A DNA stretch of 64,000 bases from Prosapia bicincta (Eukaryota > Arthropoda > Insecta > Hemiptera > Cercopidae): assembly GCA_036971475.1 (NCBI GenBank), contig JBAIZL010000002.1, positions 165,861,214 through 165,925,213 of the forward strand, read 5' to 3'. The notes beneath the pieces are model-generated. The model saw only the letters and a program-made list of their open reading frames with translations. It searched no databases and was not told where the DNA came from. Position numbers and translations under genes: made by a program. Position 1 is the stretch's first letter. The number at the start of each line of letters is the position of its first letter. Positions 25,092 through 35,897 of the stretch are shown here, in pieces.

Positions 25092-25094
25092 TCA
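25086..25094 (-). promoter_or_regulatory. Candidate stop-codon readthrough site between gag and pol
   Basis: Minus-strand codons are CAT, TGA, CTA, ATT. The gag stop is followed by CUA with the same frame open for a further 305 codons. UGA-CUA is a known leaky context in several viruses and cellular readthrough genes. Use here is inferred. Confidence 0.5.
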
Positions 25095-26522
25095 ATGTCG
25101 TGAAGGAGCGGGGTCATGTAACAATGTGTGATGCGGATCCCCACAGTGTTTGCAGTGTTTGACTGATTTGCATTTGGACTGAAAATGTGAGCCAAGACAG
25201 TTGAAGCAACGTTGTAACTGGTTAATGGCCCTTTTCCGTTCAGGCACAGTTAAATCCAAGAACGCATTGCAGTGGAATATGATGTGGTCCGAGTCGCAGT
25301 AAATACATTTCCCAGCATGAGTGGTTGATACTTTGGCTTGAGCCATGTGAAATGGAGGTAGTCGGTGTCTAAACACTGATTGACCCGGCCTGTTAGAAAC
25401 TGGTGAGATGGTTGGTCGCGTCACTGTCTGCGGTCGAATAGGACTCTGCATGGCAGGCCTTGCCTGAAAAGTGCGAGGTTGAGGTATATTTTGCACTGGC
25501 TTAAACTGAGGTGGTTGAGGGTTAATGCCCTGATTTAAGTCTCCACTTGAATTAATGTTAAGTGGGTCAGCGTTTGGATATGACTCATTAATTAGGTCAG
25601 GTTCATGTAAAGAAGACACCAATACTCGAGGTTGTTGGCTTGTGCTAGCTGCGGTTGAGGTCGAAGGCTGGTTGAGCAATTCCATTGCCCTAGCTTGTTC
25701 AGTTACAAAATCATTCAAGCTGCGGTAAGTAGGCATAGTGTTGGTGCCTAGCCTGGTTTCAAAATTAAGACGAGTCTTCGGATCTAAATTATTAACTGCC
25801 ATTTGAAACAACAGAAAATCTGCCAAGTCCGGTAAGTTAATGGCCTTCAAGGCACATACTGCGTTAGAGTGTGCGGTTAGAAAGCGGTTGAGTTCTGAGT
25901 GCGAAGCGGTTTGCATTGATTTGAACTCTTGAATCTGTTTAAAGTAATGATCGGCTAGCCTGCGTGGGTTGGCATAGCGGTTTCTTAGAGCGTTGTAAGC
26001 TATTGCATAATTATTGTCTGAAATTGTTAAGCCGGTAATGATTGCTAAGGCATCGCCTTTTAAAGTTGATTTTAAGTACTGAAATTTTTGTACTGCGGTC
26101 AGATTTGCATTAGAGTGGATCATAGAGTCAAACATAGTGATAAAGTCTGTCCATTCACTGTTATTGCCTGAGAAAGTAGGTACTTGTAGGCTTGGCAGAC
26201 TGATGCAATTATTTGTGAGGTTAGCCGGTGAAATTTCCTTTTCTTCAGATTTTATAATGCCTGGACATTTAGCCAGGATGGGCAAATACAAAAGTTGAAA
26301 TTTGGCTTTCAATTGAAAGGCCTTTTCTGCGGTTTCAGCGACTTCATGCTCAAAACTTTTTTCCATATATTCGTATGTGTCAATAAAGTTGCCGTGGATG
26401 CGTCGGATTTCGCTAATGAGACCTGTAGGGATATCATTTCCAGTAATTACGTTAATAACCTGTTCCAGGTCCTCAATGATATTATTTAATTTTGACAAAT
26501 AATAATCAGTATTAATTGCCAT
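25092..26522 (-). CDS. gag: BEL/Pao Gag polyprotein
   Basis: 476 codons with an ATG at 26522, close behind the 5' LTR. Residues 1-100 look helical. A DUF1759-like capsid region follows at about 105-260, with LPSLQVPTFSGNNSEW and later LKGDAL. Residues 290-400 are rich in Pro, Gln, Ser and Thr. Three Cys/His knuckles close the protein: CX2C...HX4C at 406-418, CFNC...C at 439-451, and CKHC...H from 457. The frame is intact, so this copy can probably make Gag. It ends in UGA at 25094-25092, followed directly by CUA in frame with pol. Family assignment is strong; particle assembly is known of the family, not shown here. Confidence 0.93.
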   Translation of the reverse strand: MAINTDYYLSKLNNIIEDLEQVINVITGNDIPTGLISEIRRIHGNFIDTYEYMEKSFEHEVAETAEKAFQLKAKFQLLYLPILAKCPGIIKSEEKEISPANLTNNCISLPSLQVPTFSGNNSEWTDFITMFDSMIHSNANLTAVQKFQYLKSTLKGDALAIITGLTISDNNYAIAYNALRNRYANPRRLADHYFKQIQEFKSMQTASHSELNRFLTAHSNAVCALKAINLPDLADFLLFQMAVNNLDPKTRLNFETRLGTNTMPTYRSLNDFVTEQARAMELLNQPSTSTAASTSQQPRVLVSSLHEPDLINESYPNADPLNINSSGDLNQGINPQPPQFKPVQNIPQPRTFQARPAMQSPIRPQTVTRPTISPVSNRPGQSVFRHRLPPFHMAQAKVSTTHAGKCIYCDSDHIIFHCNAFLDLTVPERKRAINQLQRCFNCLGSHFQSKCKSVKHCKHCGDPHHTLLHDPAPSRH

Positions 26523-26633
26523 TTTTACTAGAATTCAAAATAAAATTAGTTAAGGAAATTTTTTAAGATGAATTTTGCAGTGAACTGTATCCTATGGTTT
26601 ATTTGATTCAAATTATCCGGCCCGTGTTGACCA

Positions 26634-27600
26634 TGTATAGTTTTGGTAGCAAAACTAAAGAAAGAAAATGAAAATACGGTAGTTCAAATCATTAGCGGTT
26701 ACACTAAAACGTCCGGAAGACCACCCACGCTTTGTTGGAGCAGTATGGGGTCTGCTTTATTAATAAGGAAAAAAAACACTGAATTTAAATTTAACACTAA
26801 ACGTTAATTAAAAGAAATAGTTCAATTTTATGAGTGAAGTTAAGCCTACGCCACTTACCATTCCAAGTTATACAGGGTAGTTGAAGAGGTGATGATGCGG
26901 GTTTTCCCAGGCCTGGGTTAAGTCCTGAAGTGATGAACCGTAGCTTGCGAAGAATGGCATAAAACTAAAACTCATTTAAAATTAATTGAAAGTTAAAAGC
27001 ACTTCAAATAGTCACAACAGAAAAGCTTTAATCAACACTTGATAGTTCACCCACGAGGTTAAAGAGTTAATTGTCTGCGGTGTAATGAAATACCACGCGG
27101 CTAACCTAACAAATTACACTTGTATAAGGAAAGCGGTTTAAAACAGTTTTATCGCGGCTAAAATCGTTAATTCATAGTTAGAACGCATCTAAAACATTAA
27201 CTGAACATAATCAGTAAGCGGGGTAATAATCAGACGCGGTTTAAACCCGATGTAATCGGCTAAAACACTTGAATAGAAACCAGGAATGCCGCACTAGAAA
27301 GCCATGTTGCAAGAAGTGTGTGTAACTTGAGAGAAGACGGAAATGCTAGCAACAGGTAACTAAATCAGAAAATTAGTCCAAAACCATAGATGAATAGTCT
27401 AGATTCGTCTGGTGACTGGATCGTAAAACCTACTTCTTTGCAGTAAAAGAATCCTAGATTCTGGTCGGCAATGAAAGTCTAGTAGGCGGTGGAACTTGAA
27501 CTGTGATAAACACCAGCTGATTGCTAGGTTATACGAAATAATGAGAATTGTAAACAAACGTGGTCTGTTGTATGTTAAGTTAAGGATCCTGTACTTAACA
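26634..27600 (-). repeat. 5' LTR of the BEL/Pao element
   Basis: 967 bp, equal in length and almost equal in sequence to 23028-23994. It holds the promoter for the element in this orientation, by family knowledge; no TATA box was assigned. Confidence 0.93.
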
Positions 27601-27699
27601 GTCACTCAATGTTTTATTAGGATTGTATTGTTACAATTACAATTTAGGCGCTAAAGTACTAGTGTGTACGTAAAAAATGAATGTTTGTATGTGTGTATG

Positions 27700-28270
27700 T
27701 ATGTATGAACGTATCTTAATGATGTCTAAACCACTGACAAGATCTTGATGAAATTTGTAGGGTATGTGGAACCAAGTATGGTTTCTGTGACGTTTGGTGT
27801 AGATCTATCCACAGGGCTCCACCCCAGAGGCTTAGGATGGTTCAAAAAACCGATGTATATATATGTATGAGGGTACGGATTTACCTTATGTACGTTTAAC
27901 CCGCTATAGAGAAGGTAATATAATTTGAAGAGTCTATTCAACATATTCCCAAAATGGTTTGTGTAAAGCATTGTGTAGATCCATTCACAGGGCTCTGCCC
28001 CAGAGGTTTACGGTAGTACACAAAATTATATTTGTATGAATTGTGTATACATGTATCTAATGGACAGGTAAACCGCTGAACAGAAGATATTAATATTTAG
28101 AGGAATAGTTTAAAATACACCTAAGATAGATCGTGTGAAGTTTGGTGCAGATCCATTAACAGAGCTCCGCTCCCAAAAGCTTAGGATGGTTCCAAGACCA
28201 ATGTATCTTTATATATATATATATATGTTTGTGAGTGTGTATGTGTGTGTGTGTATGTGTGTGTGGGTGT

Positions 28271-28309
<39 letters not shown>

Positions 28310-28330
28310 TATGTGTGTGTGTGTGTGTAA

Positions 28331-28385
<55 letters not shown>

Positions 28386-29040
28386 GTGTGTGTGTCGTAT
28401 ACGTATATGCCTATGAAAGCCTAAACTGAGAAGAAAATATATTGATTTTGAGGGATTGTTTATCATATACCCAGAATGGTTCGTTTGAATGTTGATATAG
28501 ATCTACCCACAGGGTTCCGCCCCAGAGGCTTAGGGTGGCTCAAAAACCGATGTATATATGAATGTGTGTATTTGTGCGTCTTATGAACGTCTAACCAACT
28601 AAACAGAAATTATTACAATTTGGAAGGTTTGTTTAACATATTCCCAAGATGATTTGTGTGAAATTCGTTGTAGATCCATCCCAGACAATTAGGATCATTT
28701 AAAACCGATGTATGTATATTATGTGAATTTATATGTCTTATGAACGCCATAACCGCTGAACATAAGTTAAAAAAATTTGGAGGGATAGTTTATTCATAGG
28801 ATGGTTCGTGTTAACATTTGTGTAGATCTATAAACAGGGCTCTGCTCTAGAGGCTCCAAAACTAATGTATTTGTGTATGTATCTATCTTATGGACTCCTA
28901 AGCGACAAAACAGAAGTTGATGAAATTTGAAGAGTTTGTTTGACATACTCCCAAAATGATGCGTGAGAAGTTTGGTTTAGATCCATGCAAAGTTCTCAGC
29001 GCCAGAGGCTTAGGATTGTTCATTGTACCGCATTATTTAA
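27700..29040 (+). repeat. Tandem array, seven diverged units of about 150-180 bp
   Basis: An AGATC(C/T)AT...CACAGGGCTC...CCCAGAGGCTTAGGATGG block recurs at about 27801, 27977, 28149, 28499, 28672, 28824 and 28979. Each is followed by a short TATGTATG tract, a CTTATGAACG block and a GATGAAATTTG block. The long 350-bp spacing between units three and four is explained by the GT microsatellite 28205-28404 inside one unit. The array lies within the Helitron and has no counterpart in the left arm. Confidence 0.88.
28205..28404. repeat. (TA)n-(GT)n microsatellite
   Basis: A short TA run passes into an imperfect GT tract of about 170 bp; it sits at the TATGTATG position of one tandem unit and arose by expansion there. 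Confidence 0.95.
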
Positions 29041-29227
29041 GTAATGGTAAAATGTATATCCATACTAGAGTTACTCAAATAATTTTAAAAATTATAAACA
29101 TTATGTAATAATAAAAATACTTTACTAATTATTATAAATTGCTAAATTCTATGTAGAATTATTGCTATAACACATACTAAAAGTTGGATCACCGATAATA
29201 TTCTTGCGAAATTTGAATCAACCAAAG

Positions 29228-29575
29228 CTGTGCAACGGACTCAGACTAACCACTGACACCCACCTTGATCCAGGCAGACATCAGAAGAGCTAATTTCAAA
29301 GGAGAGATGGTCTTACCTCCATGTATACCAATGTATTCATTAGATCTACATACTGATTTCAATGACTACAATTTCCTTTGCGTCTTCTATTCGCAATAAT
29401 CATAACCATTGCACAAGGACAATCATTGAGCAGCTGGATTAATTTTGGTACATTCGAGCTTCTACAACGGACAATTATATGTTGCGTGCTCACATTGTGA
29501 GACAACTAAAATGTTTATATTTATCCGCATAATAAAATGAAGAAAAACATTGTCTATCCTCTAGCATTTCAGTAA
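29228..29575 (+). pseudogene. Helitron helicase C-terminal remnant
   Basis: Conserved blocks can be read in switching frames: LCNGLRLT at 29228; ADIRRANFKGEMVLPPCIPM at about 29275-29335; QFPLRL...AQGQS at about 29368-29430; YNGQLYVACS at about 29465-29495; and KNIVYPLAFQ with its stop at 29573-29575. These follow the order and spacing of the end of Helitron Pif1-like helicases. At least three frameshifts and one stop interrupt it. The remaining few tens of bases to the CTAG end are the 3' terminus of the element. Confidence 0.85.
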
Positions 29576-30736
29576 ATTAAATATAATTATTTAGATGTTT
29601 GATTTGCCTTTCTTATTGCAAAAATTATAATTTCGGCCGTAGCAACGCGCGCCGGGTAACGCTAGTACATTACTATTAAAAGATATTTGTATACCATACT
29701 TACAGGGCCATGAAAAACATGGATTGTGAATATTTGCAATTCAGTCTTTATTTTTCTCATGTTTTTATATTGAAACGTTTTCCTCCTTATTCTTGTTCTT
29801 TTTTGTATAATTTTGATTGTTAGAGAGTTAATTTTTTCCGAGTTTTATACCATTAATCTATCTTTCACTTTCCGTTAGTAAGGATTGTTTTAGGCAAGCC
29901 CGTTATGCGACAGAATTTGAGTTTTCCTATTCTCTCGTGTTAATATTACTAGGAAGTGTAATATCAGAAAGAGTTACTAATACTGCTAGTCTTTACATGG
30001 CATAGGCGGGACTCATAGTAAAGAAATTTAAGAATGTCTCGCTGTGGAGAAGAGTATCAATAAAAATACCACTTATTAAATGTTTTGAAATACCATTTAC
30101 GTACATACCATTTTACCTTTTTGCAATTACACTTCTTCAATCACACTCCCTCTTCATTTTAGTTACCATGCACAGTTTAATATCGCCTTTCTATGAAAGA
30201 CACGTTCTACCTATATGCACTACTTCCACATGATACAGTTTCCTCCGTGATTACGTCGATTTCATTACATATTATGTTCTCATTATATCTCTCCACCTTT
30301 CCGTAAATTTCCGAGTAATTAGTCCAGTCTACTCAATTTTTGGTCTGCTACACAATTTTATGAAACCTATCACTGTGGTTCTTTTTCTTTAAGTTATGTC
30401 ACCGATATAATATCAAAGCGATATATATCGATACGTAGAGGTATCTTTGTAGAATATTTTACAGTTTTTCAAATTATCTAGAATGCAGAAGATATTATTT
30501 GCTCGCCTCTATTTGTTTTTGTCGTAAATGTGCAGCCGAAGATAGTTTAATTCTTCATTAAATCTTACCAATCGGATTAGATTGATTTTTTTAATTCAAT
30601 CCCATTAAACTATCCATCCCCAATACCGTATGATTCCTTACCAGAATAATAATCGATTAAGGGGGAGCAAATTGTTTGGGTTGTTTAAATTCAATTGAAG
30701 CTATTGCGCTTGTAATATTTTAATTTGCATTTTTAT

Positions 30737-30737
<1 letters not shown>

Positions 30738-30793
<56 letters not shown>
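30738..30793. repeat. (AT)n microsatellite
   Basis: Uninterrupted run in the right arm; the left-arm counterpart near 3800 has only a few AT steps. Confidence 0.95.
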
Positions 30794-30796
<3 letters not shown>

Positions 30797-30850
30797 ATTG
30801 TAGCATCGTATGATAATAATAATTACTGAATAGTTCAGACACTTATTTAA

Positions 30851-32096
30851 CACTCCAGTAGTCGCGTGGGGTCGCCTGGGACCCCAGACGTTTTGTTTTG
30901 TGTTTGTTTTTGTTTTGCGTCGCTGAATGACCTTGACAGTCTCAATAGCTTCTCCCTCAATGATTCTGAATACGCATTTGGTTGGACGAAACTATAAGTG
31001 ATAATGAGAAGATATTGGGGCCTGATGATCCTGACGAAGCAGAAGAGGTTTTCGTCGATGTGAATGTTTCTAGGAGTGATGAGCTGGATGATGGCAATAA
31101 TTATAATGAGAATGATAATAACAACAACGAATGAGAGGAAATCTATTATAATAACAGACTATAATAGCACGAAATTCGGCGTTGTTATACTCGATAAGAT
31201 GTGTCACCAATATGATGTAAGCCGGAATTCCATAAGATGGTCATTGACAATTTGTATCACCTGATGAACGTCGGAGGTGTGAATGCAATAAACATTTTCC
31301 GCGCAAACACCCATTTCAATAATATTGTCAGACAGCAATACTTCACACTAGTAATCGAGTTACTGAAGCCAGCTGTTCATCGTTGGGCGAGTATGGACAA
31401 TATTCCTAGAATACTAAAGCTAAAATGCAAGAGCTTTTTAGGCCTCGAGGACCTTTGTAGCCGCAAGAACAAATTAACAACCTGCGGGATTCCTTTCTTG
31501 ATGTTACTTTTGCCCACGATCAGCAGACAGGAAATCAAAGAAGAAATGTGGAAAATGCCATATTACTGTGTGCCCCAGTCATCAAAACATTGTTTGCGAG
31601 AGATGTTTTTGAACAATCAATACTAATATGGTTTTTGTTTTTATTAGTGAAATTGTTTTATCTGGAAACAATTTATAAGAATTTGAGTTCAATAAATGAA
31701 ACTTTTTGTTTCAAATAGAATAGACTAATTGCATTTCAAAAACGATTCCCACCTTGTTCCCTAGTAATCTATTTTAATGATACTAGTCAGTACTACTATC
31801 CGAATAACTATCACATTTCGTCGTTTTTTGAACGACTGTATGAATTTATCGTCCACCATGGTGGTTCAAGAGCAGAGACTCTGGCTAGTAAGTTAAGGCG
31901 AGCGTAGCGAGCTTGCTAACAGGTAATAACTATAAAATTTCACCAAGTCATTGCAATACTTTGTTGGGAGATATTATTCTCATAATTGAAGAACCAGTTC
32001 CAATTATATTGGCGAGAAGACCGCAATACTGAGTGGGATCAAAAAAGACTCCACACGAGCACTCACGTCACGATAAGAGGCGCAGGTACTGGAGTG
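30851..32096 (+). mobile_element. piggyBac-like transposon, internally deleted
   Basis: The 1246-bp element has inverted ends CACTCCAGTA, with partial matching for about six more bases (GTCGCG against CCTGCG). It is flanked by TTAA at 30847-30850 and TTAC at 32097-32100, a one-base decay of the TTAA target duplication. A GC-rich palindromic segment (GGGGTCGCCTGGGACCCC) follows the left end, as in many piggyBac-like elements. It contains a broken transposase 3' half. Confidence 0.82.
31150..31622 (+). pseudogene. piggyBac-like transposase C-terminal remnant
   Basis: About 31160-31250 reads FGVVILDKMCHQYDVSRNSIRW. This matches the block around the last catalytic Asp of piggyBac transposases (GVDxLDQMxxxYxxxRxxxRW), but that Asp (D of GVD) is replaced by V. 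In the next frame, 31255-31430 continues as HLMNVGGVNAINIFRA...FTLVIELLKPAVHRW, the usual following segment. A stop or frameshift separates the two at about 31255. The C-terminal Cys-rich finger is mostly gone. The first 60 percent of the transposase is absent. Non-functional. Confidence 0.8.
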
Positions 32097-32249
32097 TTAC
32101 TAAATGTGTAGGAATTTAATTAGTATGAGAGAATCTAGTTACATGGACGATTAAAATTACATTAGGAATCCCTTTGAATGAAAGTAAATAATTTAAGAGA
32201 ATTTATGTAATTGAATATAAGGATAGCTAAAATGAACGTAGGCCCGATT

Positions 32250-32411
32250 GACTGAAGTCGTTACTAGCCATTTTACCTGCGTTTTCTCTACTACCCTGCG
32301 TGAAGACATCCTTCGTTTACCACTGATTGTTCATATTCTCATGTTTCTGAGGACAAGCTGGTCAGTATCTCTAAAGAGGTATCATTTCACAAAATATCTT
32401 TGTAATCGGTC
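32250..32411 (+). other. Short conserved open frame in the right arm
   Basis: Encodes about 55 codons including SHFTCVFSTTLRED, ending at TAA near 32409. The left arm (minus strand, 3764 leftward) has the same open frame up to the LINE insertion (SHFTCVFSTTLCKA). No family is recognised; it may be part of an unknown element. Confidence 0.3.
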
Positions 32412-33043
32412 ATAACACAAGTAATTGTTCTAAATACTAGAATAATAATAATGTAATATAACTATTGCTTTGTTTCATTTTGTTCCAAGCTGGAAACTAG
32501 TGTTGTAATTGTTACTAGTTTTCCAATGTCATAATAAGAGAAAGCAATATTACCAACTCCAGAATCGACTCCCTTCTTTATTGCGATTTTAGTATATAGT
32601 CTTGTGCTAAAATACTGTCGATTTAAAATTTGGAACCGATCACTTGAAGAAGCACTCTTCACACTATTATACTTACTCTTGACTTTCTTTTTTTTTCTTT
32701 TTTTTTTAACGACGAGAATGCTTTATGCACAGAGTGTGGGACTCCTCTCGATACTGCACTAGGCTCTACATCTGAAAGTTTACCCACTAATCTCGTCACC
32801 CTCCAGGCAGATTTCCACCCCGAAACCGCCGAAGCATTACTTCAGGGTGGTGCCTTTTATATTTCCTCCATTATATTACGGATCTAGCCATCCTTCTTCT
32901 TTTTTACATCGTAGAATAGATTCGATGTATTTCGATGCCATATTCCAGTTGGCTTCCGATGCAAGCATCATCCGCACAAAGCTCTCTGGGGAGAGATCCG
33001 TGGCATGTGTCATCAATCGACTCCTCTGGTCTACAAATCTGGC

Positions 33044-35815
33044 TCACTCAAAGAAGGTGTACCTCGAGTCATCCAGTTTGTCGCTACATATCCGGCAGTT
33101 CTGGGACAGACCTTTTCCCATCTTAAACAAGTATGCCCTAAAGTATCCGTGGCCTGTCAGGAACTGAGGGAAGTTCACTTCCAAGTGCCTACGTTCTGTC
33201 CATTCCTTTAAGCTTCTTATCAGAAGGAACGTCCATCTACCTGACCGTTCATGATTCCAACGTTGCTGCCACTGGTTCATGGTTTGTGCTCTGGCTCGCT
33301 TGACCGCCTCTATATTTGCCTATCTCTTTACTGTTATTATATACAAATTTTCTCTCTTGAGCCAATAGGTCGATTGGCACAACACCTGCCACAACCAGCA
33401 AAGCTGCCGACGAAACAGTATGGTAGGCGCTCGCTATTCTTAGTGCTCCCATTCGTTGAATCGTATCGAGTCTGGTGCGGTACTTCTGTCGGCCCAGATT
33501 TCAGCACCGTAGAGCATGATGGATTGCATCGTAGACCATAGGAGTCGTCTCCTGCTTGACCTTGGGCCACGTTAGCCATCAATCTTGCGAGTGACGAGGT
33601 CACAGCCGCAGCCTTGTCACAGGTCATGCGAAGATGTTCCCCGTACGTTAGCTTGTTGTCCAGCTTGACTCCTAAGTACTTCGCCGCTCTCTTAGTGAAG
33701 ACCGTCTCCTGTCTCACAACCATTGCTACCACCATCGGCATCCTCCTTCCAGATAATAAAACTATCTCAGTCTTGGAAACGGCCAGCTGTAGACCGTGTT
33801 CTGTCATCCATAGGTTAATCCTACGCATGACCTGATTCAGCCGTACCTGCGCCAACTCAGTGCTGCGAGCTGTAATGACAGCAGCAACATCATCGGCGTA
33901 GCCCAACAGATATGCATCTTCTGGCATTTCTAATCTCAGAAGACCATCATATGCCACATTCCACAGGTCTGGTCCCAGTACCGATCCTTGGGCTGCTCCA
34001 GCTGTGATTTCCTTTGTCCACTGTCTCCCGTCAGCAGTCCAGATCAGCCGCCGATCCCTCAGGTAGTCTCTGATCACGGCCAACAGATACCTTGGAACAA
34101 AGAATTTCCTTTCCAGCGCCTCCATTATGGTCGACCAAATGCGCTCTTCACATCTAACGTTACCAGCATAACAATCAGTCTGGCACCATGACACACAAGA
34201 TCTCCCCATTTCCTGGCCTCTATCATCTGTTGGATCGCCGTTAATGTAGAATGCCTTTCCCTAAATCCATGCTGGTTCTTGGTAAGGCCTCCTGCCGCTT
34301 GTATTGCCTTTTGTAGCCTCGGTTTTATTAATTTTGCCATTACCTTTCCCAATGTGTCCAGCATGCACAACGGTCTGTAAGATGATGGATCGTCAGACGA
34401 GCCCTTCCCTTTATTTATGAGCACAAGCCGCGCTACCTTCCACTGTGATGCGAATATGCCTGACTTCAGACAGGCATTGTACATGTCCAGTAGAGGGCAT
34501 GGTTGTGGTCGAACCACCACCTTCAATACCCCTGGTGGGATTCCGTCTGGTCCTGGGGATTTCCCATTTTTTAATGGCATCACGGCCGTAATCGATTCTG
34601 ATTCAGTGAACAAAGGAATATCACCGCTCCCACGTGGTTCTTCAGGAGAGATCAGACGCTGGTGATCGGGAAATAGTGCCTCCACAATTCGTCTCGTTGT
34701 GCTGGCGCTCAATGCCTGGTCAGAGGATCCGCCGCTCAGCTTTCGCGTAACTATTTTATAGCCCATACCCCAAGGGTCTTCATTAATCTCTTCGCAAAGG
34801 GATCTCCAGCAACAATCCTTGCTCTGCCGGATTGCCAAAACAAGAGCCTTTTTTGCCTCCTTCTGCTCTAAGGCTAGAGCCGCTGCCTTAACCCCGCCAC
34901 GAGATCGCTGTGCCTTCCGTCTAAGTTGAAGACATCTTCTTCTGAGATCGGCTATATCGTCGGTCCACCAGTAGGCTTGCTGTCTTGCTTTGCTGATGCT
35001 CTTACGAGGCATTGACATTTGGCAGGCTTGTCGTATGACGTAGGTCACCTGTTTAACGGCACTTTCTATATCCCCTACATTGGATGAATCTGGATAGGAG
35101 GCCGGATTACATTGCCACATGAAACAAAGTGCTTCCATCAACATTGCTCCATCCATCTTTCCTACACTCCACCTTGACTGGCATCGGATCCCGGAACGAG
35201 ATGTTATATACTCCTCTTCAATATCAAAAGATATATAATCATGATCACTCCCCGAGTAGTCCGGGAGCACTCGCCCGTTCCTACATCTCCGCCCCAGGTT
35301 TTCCGATACCAGCGTCACATCTGGAATGGAGTATCCGTAACCGGGCTGATGATATGTCGGGGTACTACCAGTGTGTAAGTCCCAGTCTGGCTGCCATTTC
35401 CAACAGAAGATTTCCTCTTTTATTTGTGCGCGGCATTCCCCATTCTACCGCTCTGGCGTTGAAATCTCCGGCCATTATGATTTTTCCACCCACTTCTCTC
35501 ACTGAATCCTCCATGTTATTAAATTTTTCCTGGTAAATGTTGATACTATCGTTTGGAGAGAAGTAGCAGCTGACGAATGTCAAGTCCACTTGTAATCCAA
35601 ACATAGCCAATTCCAGAGCCAGTCTTACTTATCGGAAACTTCCGCAGGTCCGTAATCCAGATTACTGCCATTCCAGATTCATCCTTGTGCCATGCTGATT
35701 TCTTTTTATGACGGTACGGCTCGCTGATGATCGCTACGTCGATTCCTGTTTCCAGTACCAACTGATCGATCAATCCATCAGCAACCCGACATCTGTTGAG
35801 GTTACCTTGTAGCAC
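33044..35815 (-). pseudogene. R1-clade LINE ORF2: endonuclease and reverse transcriptase
   Basis: Segment 35815-35546 starts the AP-like endonuclease, with LQGNLNRCRVADGL and IISEPYRHKK. Segment 35610-35365 continues it with MAGDFNARAVEWG. Segment 35318-34125 has the last endonuclease block (YSGSDHDYISF), a linker, and RT blocks INKGKGSSDDPSSYRPLCML and NQHGFRERHSTLTAI. Segment 34209-33337 has QGSVLGPDLWNVAYDGLL and the catalytic YADD box (LLGYADDVAAV). Segment 33280-33044 is the C-terminal tail with its Cys/His motif (RICSDKLDD). Each segment is in a different frame from the next, so at least four frameshifts disable it. The LNRCR and SEPY signatures fit R1/TRAS/SART relatives; site specificity cannot be judged. 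Confidence 0.9.
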
Positions 35816-35897
35816 CTTCGTGCAGGTTTGCCCTTGCCCTTTTTCAAAGCGAGAGCCTCTCGAAAAACTTTACAGGATCCCGATCCTGATACATGGT

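Larger units (their letters stand above)
23028..27600 (-). mobile_element. Non-autonomous BEL/Pao LTR retrotransposon
   Basis: The 4573-bp element is bounded by GTCAC at 23023-23027 and 27601-27605 (5-bp target duplication). It has two 967-bp LTRs, begins with TG and ends with CA. Genes run right to left: LTR, gag, a shortened pol, LTR. Reverse transcriptase, RNase H and the integrase core are absent, so it would depend on another element's enzymes. The LTRs differ at about three positions by eye, so insertion was recent compared with the age of the arms. The minus-strand sequence next to the 5' LTR starts TGG, as a primer site should (26633 leftward); its tRNA was not identified. A G-rich stretch beside the 3' LTR (about 23995-24012, minus strand) is the likely polypurine tract. 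Confidence 0.93.
27662..29665 (+). mobile_element. 5'-degenerate Helitron with internal tandem repeats
   Basis: The left arm has a continuous empty site here (near 4735-4750). The insert lies between A (27661) and T (29666), the Helitron target rule, and ends in CTAG after a GC-rich segment (CGGCCGTAGCAACGCGCGCC) at 29633-29652 that could form a short hairpin. A broken Helitron helicase C-terminus lies just upstream of that end. The 5' end starts GTGTG rather than TC, so the left boundary is less sure. Most of the Rep/helicase gene is missing; its place is taken by a tandem array. Confidence 0.82.
19740..32482 (-). repeat. Right arm of large inverted duplication (interrupted)
   Basis: Homologous in inverted order to the left arm (2157-8870), but nearly twice as long because of later insertions: the BEL/Pao element 23028-27600, the Helitron 27662-29665 and the piggyBac-like element 30851-32096. 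Removing these rejoins sequence that is continuous in the left arm. Best-conserved patches are 19880-20010 and 22375-22555. An AT-only expansion at about 20880-21060 is specific to this arm. Confidence 0.85.
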
